NCBI GenBank assembly: GCA_036504595.1
Contig: DASXUX010000030.1
Span: forward strand, 310,001-374,000
DNA from: DASXUX01 sp036504595
GTDB lineage: Bacteria > Planctomycetota > SZUA-567 > H5-PLA8
Reading direction: 5' to 3'
Length of the DNA stretch: 64,000 nt
Shown: positions 14,669-21,323 of the stretch, one piece after another
Layout of the letters: every line of letters begins with the position of its first letter
How positions within the stretch are numbered: the stretch's first letter is position 1
The notes under the pieces: generated by a model
Seen by the model: the letters and a program-made list of their open reading frames with translations, nothing else
The model's database searches: none
Told to the model about the DNA's origin: nothing
Made by a program: the position numbers and the translations under genes

Positions 14669-15238
14669 TTACTCCCGTTGTATCAGCGCCACGCGTTCGG
14701 TTTCCGAGCGGCAGCCGATCTCGAAGACTTTCCCTTGCCCATCCACCAGCAGCAGCGTCGTCGCCGTTGTGCGGCCGTTGGGGAAGAAATCCATGTGGCC
14801 CTCGGAGCTCGCTTGCGAGTTCCACGCGCCCGTCATGCCCTCGGGCAACGTGAACCGCCGGCCGAACTCCGTCCCCAGTTCGCCAAAATCCGCGCCTCTT
14901 TGCACCGTCAGCCAGTAACCCAGGCCGTCGGCGTCGAGGTTCAGCCGGTACACGTTGCCGCTGCTGACGGCCTGCACGCGTCCGTACTGCGCCAGCGCGA
15001 TGACCTGCGCCGCCGCGTCGCTGCTTTTGCGCCCCGCCAGAAATCCCCGCAGCGATGGCGCCGCGATTCCCGCCAGAACCGTGACGATGAGCATCACCAG
15101 CACCAGTTCGAGGAGGGTGAAGCCGGTGGCACGCATGTGCTGGCGCGTTTGTTTGCGCCAGCTCATGCGTGCACTCTCAGCGACTCCGCACGCACGAGTC
15201 CGCGCCAAAAGGACGGCGCGGACACGTGCGTGCCACAT
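14669..15238 (-). CDS. gspH: Type II secretion pseudopilin GspH
   Basis: 189 aa from the ATG at 15238, one base after the gspG stop. The prepilin motif is RATG|FTLLELVLVMLIVTVLAG with Glu at +5, followed by a GspH-type body (GRVQAVSSGNVYRL, MDFFPNG). The 38 residues before the motif (MWHARVRAVLLARTRACGVA...) translate the double-hairpin repeat at 15125-15236. An internal ATG within the repeat's end would give the ideal leader MRATG, but no Shine-Dalgarno precedes it. Either the leader is very long or the repeat itself supplies a working start codon. Confidence 0.88.
   Translation of the reverse strand: MWHARVRAVLLARTRACGVAESARMSWRKQTRQHMRATGFTLLELVLVMLIVTVLAGIAAPSLRGFLAGRKSSDAAAQVIALAQYGRVQAVSSGNVYRLNLDADGLGYWLTVQRGADFGELGTEFGRRFTLPEGMTGAWNSQASSEGHMDFFPNGRTTATTLLLVDGQGKVFEIGCRSETERVALIQRE
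15125..15236. repeat. Double-hairpin element forming the GspH leader
   Basis: GGTGGCACGCATGTGCTGGC to GGACACGTGCGTGCCAC, two hairpins in tandem. Same family and almost the same length as the copy in gspJ (13969-14079). It begins right after the gspG stop codon and ends within the pseudopilin motif of gspH. Confidence 0.9.
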
Positions 15239-15239
15239 G

Positions 15240-15677
15240 TTACCGCGTTGACCAGTTGTCGATATCATCCCCGCCGCCTTCCTGGCCGTCTGGTCCGAAC
15301 GAATACAGGTCGTAGCTGCTGGCGTTGTGCGAGCCCGGACAGCGGTAGACGTAGGCGTTGCCCCACGGGTCATTGAGAACCATGCGCTTCAGGTAGGGGC
15401 CCTTCCAGTCCTTCGCGTTGCCAGGCGGTTCCATCAGCGCGCGCAGTCCTTCGTCGCTGGTCGGATAGCGCCCGGTATCGACCTCGAAGGTGTCGAGCGA
15501 GGTACCCAGGTTCGCAATGTCGGTTGTGGCAGCGGCGATGCGCGCCTGTTCCGACCGCTTGGTGAATTTCGGCACGACAACCGCCGCCAGCACCGCCAGA
15601 ATCACCAGCACCAGCAGCAGCTCAACCAGCGTAAACGCCCGCGTGCTGCGAATCGTTCTGACCCATCTTGGTTTCAT
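15240..15677 (-). CDS. gspG: Major pseudopilin GspG
   Basis: 145 aa. Leader MKPRWVRTIRSTRA then FTLVELLLVLVILAVLAAVVV with Glu at +5, followed by the GspG signature (TGRYPTSDEGLRALMEPP, WKGPYLKR, NDPWGNAYVYRCPG) and the Ca-binding-loop region SFGPDGQEGGGDDIDNW. The residue before the cleavage site is Ala rather than the usual Gly, which the peptidase may tolerate. Polymerises into the pseudopilus that pushes substrates through the secretin. Directly followed by gspH. Confidence 0.96.
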   Translation of the reverse strand: MKPRWVRTIRSTRAFTLVELLLVLVILAVLAAVVVPKFTKRSEQARIAAATTDIANLGTSLDTFEVDTGRYPTSDEGLRALMEPPGNAKDWKGPYLKRMVLNDPWGNAYVYRCPGSHNASSYDLYSFGPDGQEGGGDDIDNWSTR

Positions 15678-15756
15678 GGCATCTTCCTCAATCTAACCCA
15701 AAGAAAACTCTGCGATCTCTGCGTCCTCTGTGTCTCTGCGTTGAAAAAAAGCTCCC

Positions 15757-16974
15757 TTAGTGGATCAAGTCCTGCAACTGGAACAGCGGCAGCAACATGC
15801 CCACCACAATCACGCCGATCACCGCGGCCATGCAAAAGAGCAGCAGCGGTTCGGCCAGCGCGACGAGCATTCTCAACCGGCGGTCCAGGTCCGTTTCGAA
15901 CGAGGTGGAAATGCGCTGAAGTTCCCGGTCCAGCCGGCCGGTTTCTTCGGCGACAGCCACCATCTCGACGACCGACGGCGGAAACAACTGCGCGCTGCGC
16001 CCCAGGCTTTTAGAAAGACTTGCGCCGCTCTGCACGTCTTCAACGGCAAGTGCAACCGTGTCGGCGAGCGTCTGGTTGCCGATCGCTTCTTTGGCGACGC
16101 GCAGCGATGCGATCAGACCGACGCCCGCGCCGATCAACGTTCCCAGCATTCGGAAGAATCGAATCAATGCAAAGCGCGCCATGACTCCGCCCAGCAGCGG
16201 CGAACTCAGGAGTATTTTTTCGATCGTGCGCCGGCCCGAATCGGTTTGCAGGCCGCGGCGGATGAGCAGGAAGAGCAGGAAGGCGGCAATGGCGACGATC
16301 AGGCCGTGCTTCATCACCATCTCGCTGGCTGTAACGATCGCGCGCGTCAGCCAGGGCAGCGAGCCGCCGAACTCCTTGAAGATGGCCGAAAACCTCGGGA
16401 TGAAATACGTGAGCAGGAAAATCACGACGCCGGTGGCGATCGTCGCCAGAACTGCCGGATAGACCAGCGCGGCTTTGACTTTTCCCTTCAGGTCGTCTTC
16501 GCGCGCGTGGAATTCAGAGATCTGATTTAACACCAAGTCCAGAAAGCCGCCCGTTTCTCCGGCGCGCACCATCGCCACGTACACGGGCGGGAAACTCCGC
16601 GGCCACTGCGCCATCGCATCCGCCAGCGAACTGCCGCCGACCACGTCATCGTGAATGGCCGTCCACTGCGCGCGCGCCGCGGGCGAGCTGGCCTCGCGAA
16701 CCACAATGTTCAGTCCGCGGCTCAGCGGCACGCCGGCGCTCAGCAGGTTCGCCAGTTCGCGCGTGAACGCATCCACGTGTGCCTGCGAGACACGCTGCGG
16801 GGCATTGCGGCGGGCTTGAGCGGCGGGGGCCAGCGCCGCGTCTTGCGCCACCAGGATCGGCGTGAAGCCGCGCAGAACCACCTGCTCGATCGCCGCCGCG
16901 CGGTTATCGGCAGAGACAGTGCCGGAGCTCTCCGCTCCTTTGGGGTCCAGGGCTTTGTACGCGAAAACCGGCAT
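15757..16974 (-). CDS. gspF: Type II secretion platform protein GspF
   Basis: 405 aa, the usual length. Starts MPVFAYKALDPKG as in GspF/PilC. Two T2SSF domains (about 70-195 and 275-395) with membrane helices such as AVLATIATGVVIFLLTYFIP and, near the C-terminus, FCMAAVIGVIVVGMLLPLF. Conserved GLNIV and AGETGGFLDLVLNQISEF segments. Polytopic inner-membrane platform protein that works with the GspE ATPase. Lies between gspE and gspG; a GGGGA precedes the ATG. An 80-base gap with CTCTGCG-type repeats separates it from gspG. Confidence 0.96.
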   Translation of the reverse strand: MPVFAYKALDPKGAESSGTVSADNRAAAIEQVVLRGFTPILVAQDAALAPAAQARRNAPQRVSQAHVDAFTRELANLLSAGVPLSRGLNIVVREASSPAARAQWTAIHDDVVGGSSLADAMAQWPRSFPPVYVAMVRAGETGGFLDLVLNQISEFHAREDDLKGKVKAALVYPAVLATIATGVVIFLLTYFIPRFSAIFKEFGGSLPWLTRAIVTASEMVMKHGLIVAIAAFLLFLLIRRGLQTDSGRRTIEKILLSSPLLGGVMARFALIRFFRMLGTLIGAGVGLIASLRVAKEAIGNQTLADTVALAVEDVQSGASLSKSLGRSAQLFPPSVVEMVAVAEETGRLDRELQRISTSFETDLDRRLRMLVALAEPLLLFCMAAVIGVIVVGMLLPLFQLQDLIH

Positions 16975-17268
16975 CTATTGTCCCCAAAAGCAGTGCTGAG
17001 TGCTGAGTGCTGAGTACTGAGCCGCACGCGGATTCCGGCGCGCTTCAATCTCCAAGCTCGGCTTCACCAACACGCAGTTGCTGCCCCCTCACCCCTAACC
17101 CCTCTCCCTCGCGGGGGAGAGGGGGACCGGAGCGCCGCTCCCATGCGGTCGCGGTACAGATGTGCTCCTGCCTCCGAACACTTTCCACTCCTGCCTAGTG
17201 CCGCTGCCTACTGCTGCTCCTCAACAATCAGCACTCAGTACTCAGCACTCGACACTCAGCACTTGCCG
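16975..17268. repeat. Spacer between gspE and gspF: inverted TGAGTGC heptamers flanking a CCCCTCACCCC element
   Basis: TGAGTGC copies at 16996-17020 face inverted copies (ACTCAGCACTCAGTACTCAG and flanking) at 17228-17262. Between them is a full CCCCTCACCCC/GCGGTCGCGG element (17083-17160) and a CCTGCCTAGTGCCGCTGCCTA stretch of the GTAGGCA class. No gene. Confidence 0.85.
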
Positions 17269-18948
17269 TTACTGGTCCTTCGTTGCGCGAACCACTTCTT
17301 CAACGGTCGTCAAGCCGGCTTCCACCAGGCGCCAGCCATCGCTGCGGAGGCTGCGCATGCCTTGCCGCACGGCGATCTTGCGGATCTCGCCGGCGGACGT
17401 GCTGCTCAGGATGCACGCGCGAATCTCCTCGGTCACGTCCATCAGTTCGCAGATGCAGTTTCGTCCGCGGAAGCCGGTCCCCTGGCACGCTCTACAGCCC
17501 TTCCCGCGCCAGGTCACCTTCGGAATCTCGGGGGCGCAATCGCGCGGCAGAATTTCGGGCGGTGTGTGGACTTCTTCGCGGCAACTGGTGCAGATCAAGC
17601 GCACCAGGCGTTGAGCGAGCACGCCTTCCAGCGAGGACGCGACCAGATACGGTTCGACGCCCATGTCCACCAGCCGCGCCAGCGCTCCGGGCGCATCGTT
17701 GGTGTGCAGCGTCGAGAACACCAAGTGGCCGGTCAGCGAGGCTTGCACGGCGATCTCGGCGGTCTCCACGTCGCGGATTTCGCCGATGAGCACCACATCG
17801 GGATCGTGGCGCAGAATCGAGCGCAACCCCAGCCCAAAGGTCAGCCCGGCCTTCGTGTTCACCTGAATCTGGTTGATGCCGCGCAGGTAATATTCGACCG
17901 GGTCTTCAATGGTGATGATTTTGCGTTCGGCGTCGTTGATGCGCGAAAGCGCCGCATACAGCGTCGTCGTCTTTCCGCTGCCGGTGGGGCCAGTGACGAG
18001 AAAAATTCCGTGCGGCAGATCGAGGATGCGCTCGATGCTCTTAACATCCCCGGGCGACATGCCGAGCTGTTCCAGCCCGAGCAGCGCCGAACTGCGATGG
18101 AGCAAGCGCAGCACGACGCCTTCGCCGTGCAGCATCGGAATCACCGACGCGCGCACGTCCAGTTCGTTGTCGCCGATCTTCAGCTTGATTCGCCCGTCCT
18201 GCGGCAGGCGTTTTTCAGCGATGTTGAGATGCGCCAGGATCTTCAACCGCGAGATGATCGCCGCTTGGAACTGCTTGAGCTGTGGCGGGACGTTGACTTC
18301 CTGCAGCACGCCGTCGATTCGGTAGCGCAGGCGCAGTTCGCGCTCGAAGGGTTCGAAATGAACGTCTGTCGCCCGGAGCTGTATCGCCTCCGTCAGCACC
18401 TGGTTGACGAAGCGGATGATCGACGCTTCACCGGCCGCGCCCGAAAGATCGACATCGTCGGCTTCTTCCGAGACCACCGCAATCCGGTGCACATCGGCTT
18501 CGTTGGCCATCGACTCGATGGTGTCGGCGCCCACGCCCAGGTAGGTGCGCGTGCAGCGGTCGATTTCGGACGCTGGCGCCAGCGTCAGCCGGCATTCCAA
18601 TCCCGTCGCAACCCTGAGTTCATCCAGGCCGGACGTGTCGAAAATCCGTGACGAGGCCACCAGCAAAACGTCATCGTCCAATCGAATCGGGAGCAGGCGG
18701 TGTTTGAGCAGGATGCGAACGGGGAATTTCTGCAGGAAGGCCTTGTCGAACTGCACCGTCGATAGATCCAGGAACTGGACCCCGAACTTCGCGGCCAGAA
18801 ACTTCAGCGCCTGGTCTTCCGCCACCGCGCCGCAGGCCACCAGAGCTTCGTCCAGCGGCTTGCCAGCCGAGAGCAACGGCCGGACGCGCTCGACGCCACT
18901 GGCATCGAGCACGCCGCTGCTCTGCATTTCGGCCAGAATGGACTGCAC
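17269..18948 (-). CDS. gspE: Type II secretion ATPase GspE
   Basis: 559 aa from a GTG (an ATG lies 7 codons in). N-terminal MshEN-like domains (1-150), then the AAA+ core: ATDVHFEPFE, Walker A GPTGSGKTTT (320-329), Asp box TIEDPVEY, Walker B DPDVVLIGEIRD, His box TGHLVFSTLHTND, and the zinc-binding pair CTSC ... CRAC before GTGFRGRNCICELM. Hexameric cytoplasmic motor of the pseudopilus. First gene of the operon gspE-F-G-H-I-J-K-L-M-C-D. No prepilin peptidase (gspO) gene is in the window. Confidence 0.97.
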   Translation of the reverse strand: MQSILAEMQSSGVLDASGVERVRPLLSAGKPLDEALVACGAVAEDQALKFLAAKFGVQFLDLSTVQFDKAFLQKFPVRILLKHRLLPIRLDDDVLLVASSRIFDTSGLDELRVATGLECRLTLAPASEIDRCTRTYLGVGADTIESMANEADVHRIAVVSEEADDVDLSGAAGEASIIRFVNQVLTEAIQLRATDVHFEPFERELRLRYRIDGVLQEVNVPPQLKQFQAAIISRLKILAHLNIAEKRLPQDGRIKLKIGDNELDVRASVIPMLHGEGVVLRLLHRSSALLGLEQLGMSPGDVKSIERILDLPHGIFLVTGPTGSGKTTTLYAALSRINDAERKIITIEDPVEYYLRGINQIQVNTKAGLTFGLGLRSILRHDPDVVLIGEIRDVETAEIAVQASLTGHLVFSTLHTNDAPGALARLVDMGVEPYLVASSLEGVLAQRLVRLICTSCREEVHTPPEILPRDCAPEIPKVTWRGKGCRACQGTGFRGRNCICELMDVTEEIRACILSSTSAGEIRKIAVRQGMRSLRSDGWRLVEAGLTTVEEVVRATKDQ

Positions 18949-18984
18949 GCGCGTTCCCCCACAACTATTGCCGCTTGCGGATTA

Positions 18985-19082
18985 TTCTTTGAACCGCAAA
19001 GACTCAAAGACGCTAAGAAGAGTCTTAATTAAAAGCCATCTTTGCGCCTTTGAGCCTTTGCGGTTCAAACCCGCAATCCGCA
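18985..19082. repeat. Inverted AACCGCAAAG/CTTTGCGGTT element
   Basis: TTTGAACCGCAAAGACTCAA at 18988-19007 faces TTTGAGCCTTTGCGGTTCAA at 19048-19067, giving a long hairpin upstream of gspE. A similar TTCGCGCCTTAGCGTCTTTG unit is at 62926-62945. Confidence 0.8.
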
Positions 19083-19091
19083 AAAACGAGT

Positions 19092-19646
19092 TTAGTCCAA
19101 CATCCCCATCAGCATGAGCTGGGCTTCCTGGCGGGGCGTCAGCAGTTCGCGCAGGGCGTCTTGAGCCTTCTTCAGCTCGAGCTTGCTCTTTTCGCGAGCT
19201 TCGCGGACTTCCTGCATCTTCTCTTTTACGGCTTTCGGATCGGCGTCCTTGGTGTCCGCCAGAGTCTGAAGCGCATCGGTTTTCTTTTCGATCTCGCTCT
19301 TCTGCGCCTGGTCGCCGGCAGCCGGAGTGGCGCCGGGAGCACCGCCGCCGGGACCGCCGCGGCCACGGCCGAACCCGCGGAAGCGGCCAGACATGGCTTC
19401 ACGCTGAAGTTTCTGGACCGCTTCGACCTTGGGCTGAAGGGCCTTCCAATCTTCCTCCGAGGCGCCGAGCTTTTCTTTGATCGAATCCAACATGCGCTGG
19501 CGGAACTGCTCCGGATCCCAGCGGCGTTGACCACCCGCTGGCGGCTGTCCGCCTGGCGCCGGCGGAGCGTCTTCGGCTTGAAGCTGCCAAGCTCCGAGAA
19601 CGCCAAACGCTACGGCGAGCGCCAAGATGAGTTTGAACCTGTACAT
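19092..19646 (-). CDS. Small secreted protein with Gly-rich and coiled-coil segments (Spy/CpxP-like layout)
   Basis: 184 aa. Signal peptide MYRFKLILALAVAFGVLGAW...QAEDA, a Pro/Gly linker, a helix with WDPEQFRQRMLDSIKEKLGA, a Gly/Arg-rich stretch (SGRFRGFGRGRGGPGGG) and a C-terminal helical region ending LRELLTPRQEAQLMLMGMLD. The 'LTPRQEAQL' ending resembles the LTxxQ repeats of periplasmic Spy/CpxP-type proteins, but no firm family assignment is possible. Sits between waaA and gspE on the same strand with gaps on both sides; function unknown. Confidence 0.75.
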   Translation of the reverse strand: MYRFKLILALAVAFGVLGAWQLQAEDAPPAPGGQPPAGGQRRWDPEQFRQRMLDSIKEKLGASEEDWKALQPKVEAVQKLQREAMSGRFRGFGRGRGGPGGGAPGATPAAGDQAQKSEIEKKTDALQTLADTKDADPKAVKEKMQEVREAREKSKLELKKAQDALRELLTPRQEAQLMLMGMLD

Positions 19647-19786
19647 CGCTGCTCTCCTTTCCCAAAATACGTGTCCGAGCTGTGAGCTTAAGACTCCGCC
19701 CGAGACCGTAACCCTTTATCGCGTTCACACTGGACTGCAAACTTAGAAGAGTTTGCGATTTGCGGCTTTGCTGCATGGAATTGGTG

Positions 19787-19855
19787 GCCTGGTAGCCTGG
19801 TAGCCTGGTAGTCTGGTGTCTGGTGTCTGGTGTCTTGGGTCTGGGGTCTGGCCCT
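19787..19855. repeat. GGTAGCCT / TGGTGTC tandem array
   Basis: Tandem TGGTAGCC units pass into TGGTGTC heptamers and then GGGTCTG. A related TGGTAGTC/TGGTGGTC array is at 61178-61207. Lies in the spacer between waaA and the 19092-19646 gene. Confidence 0.8.
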
Positions 19856-19857
19856 CC

Positions 19858-21189
19858 TTAGGTAAGCAGGCGGATTCGCTTGGATTCTCTCATCCGTAGC
19901 ATATCGCCAAGGCATTCAGCGGCCCGAGCGGTTGCGCCTTGACGCGCCAGGAAGCCGTTGCGTGCCCGTCCGGCCATGGCTTTGGCGGATTCCGACCGCA
20001 GCAGAAGCTTCTCGATCTCTTTCGTGAGCGACTCTTTCGAGACTTCGACAGAGCCGTCGCAGGAGCGCAAAATGGCCATCGCGTCGGCGAAATTATGCAT
20101 GTGTCGGCCGTGAACGATCGGCACGCCCAGCCCGCAAGGCTCCATCGGGTTCTGCCCGCCGTGCGGGATGAGCGATCCGCCGACGAAGGCGACGTCGGCG
20201 GCTTTGTAGGCATCCTTCAGGACGCCGACCGTGTCCACCAACAGAACGGACGGCTCTTGGCTCTTAGCTCTTGGCTCTTGGCTCTTGGCCGCCGATTGCA
20301 GGCTACTGAATCTGACGCGCGCAAACCCCGCTGCGCTGATCTCCTGTTCGACCGCGGCGGCGCGTTCCGGGTGGCGCGGGACCAGCACCAGCTGCAGGCT
20401 GGGGACGGTCGTTGCGCGAAGTTGTTTGAAACAGTCGAGCAAGGCCGCTTCTTCGGTTGGATGCGTGCTGCCGCCGATCAGGACCGGCGCGTCGCTCGAG
20501 AGCCCCAGTTTTTCGCGGGCGCTCTGGCGCTCTTCAGGGCTGGGCAGGCGAACGTCAATCGCGTCGTATTTTATGTTGCCCGAAATCTCGATACGATCGT
20601 CCGATACGCCAAGTTCCTTCAAGCGCGCCGCGTATTCGTCGCTCTGCACCAGCCAGCGCGTGACGCGCCGGAACGACGGCCCCACCAGGAACCAGAAGCG
20701 CTTGTAGCGCCGAAAAGCGCGCTCGGAAATCCGGCCGTTCACCACGATGATGGGCAACCCGCGCAGCGCGGCTTGAGCCGTCATGTTTGGCCAGACTTCC
20801 AGTTCCATGAGCACCAACGCCGTCGGTCTGACGCGATCGAGCGCTCGTCGCACGACCCAACTGAGGTCCAGCGGGTAATGGAATACTTTGTCGGCACCGT
20901 AGCGTTTGCGGGCAACTTCCTGGCCTGTGACGGTTGTTGTGGAAACGACGACGTCAAATTCTGGCTGGCGTTCGTGAAGCGCTTTGATCAGCGTTTCGGC
21001 CGCCGCGGCCTCACCGACGGACACCGCGTGAATCCAAATCCGCGGCTTCCCCGATTCGCGTTCCGGCACCAACCCCAGCCGTTGCGAAAGCGGCGCGCTG
21101 AGCTTCCCCTTCACCCAGCGCCGGTACGCGAAGTAGGGCGTGAGGAGGAGGCCAGCCAAGAGGTACAGCAAGTCGAGGAGCATATTCAA
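19858..21189 (-). CDS. waaA: 3-deoxy-D-manno-octulosonic acid (Kdo) transferase
   Basis: 443 aa, close to the usual length. N-terminal membrane anchor (LLDLLYLLAGLLLTPYFAYR), then the GT30 N-domain (IWIHAVSVGEAAAAETLIKAL, STTTVTGQEVA, PLDLSWVVRRALDRVRP, LMELEVWPN) and C-domain (VLIGGSTHPTEEA, DVAFVGGSLIPHGGQNPMEP). It transfers Kdo to lipid A precursor at the cytoplasmic face of the inner membrane, indicating the organism makes LPS. The segment AAKSQEPRAKSQEPS between the two halves is a translation of GGCTCTT heptamers (20252-20289), an in-frame insertion just before the LLVDTVGVL motif. Confidence 0.95.
   Translation of the reverse strand: MNMLLDLLYLLAGLLLTPYFAYRRWVKGKLSAPLSQRLGLVPERESGKPRIWIHAVSVGEAAAAETLIKALHERQPEFDVVVSTTTVTGQEVARKRYGADKVFHYPLDLSWVVRRALDRVRPTALVLMELEVWPNMTAQAALRGLPIIVVNGRISERAFRRYKRFWFLVGPSFRRVTRWLVQSDEYAARLKELGVSDDRIEISGNIKYDAIDVRLPSPEERQSAREKLGLSSDAPVLIGGSTHPTEEAALLDCFKQLRATTVPSLQLVLVPRHPERAAAVEQEISAAGFARVRFSSLQSAAKSQEPRAKSQEPSVLLVDTVGVLKDAYKAADVAFVGGSLIPHGGQNPMEPCGLGVPIVHGRHMHNFADAMAILRSCDGSVEVSKESLTKEIEKLLLRSESAKAMAGRARNGFLARQGATARAAECLGDMLRMRESKRIRLLT
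20252..20289. repeat. GGCTCTT heptamer array inside waaA
   Basis: Five tandem copies (GGCTCTT, GGCTCTT, AGCTCTT, GGCTCTT, GGCTCTT). Encodes KSQEPRAKSQEP in the Kdo transferase, frame preserved. Confidence 0.88.
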
Positions 21190-21194
21190 ATCTT

Positions 21195-21315
21195 ACCGCA
21201 GAGGACGCGGAGGACGCAGAGGAGAAAAGGGTTCGGGGTTCAGGGTTCGGGGTTCAGGGAAGGCTTTACGATTTCCGTTACTGGACCCTGACCCCTGGAC
21301 CCTGACCCCTATACC
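21195..21315. repeat. GGGTTCG/GGGTTCA heptamers and GAGGACGC repeat upstream of waaA
   Basis: ACCGCAGAGGACGCGGAGGA at 21195-21214, then GGGTTCG/GGGTTCA heptamers (21229-21258) facing ACCCTGACCCCTGGACCCTG-type units (21285-21312) across a short core. Spacer between the beta-helix gene and waaA. Confidence 0.8.
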
Positions 21316-21323
21316 CTGCCGTT

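Noticed and set aside
15240..15373. Longer gspH start at 15373
   Set aside because: It would overlap gspG in another frame by over 130 bases; the ATG at 15238, one base after the gspG stop, is better placed.
17143..18651. 502-residue plus-strand open frame
   Set aside because: Antisense to gspE, which has every expected ATPase motif.
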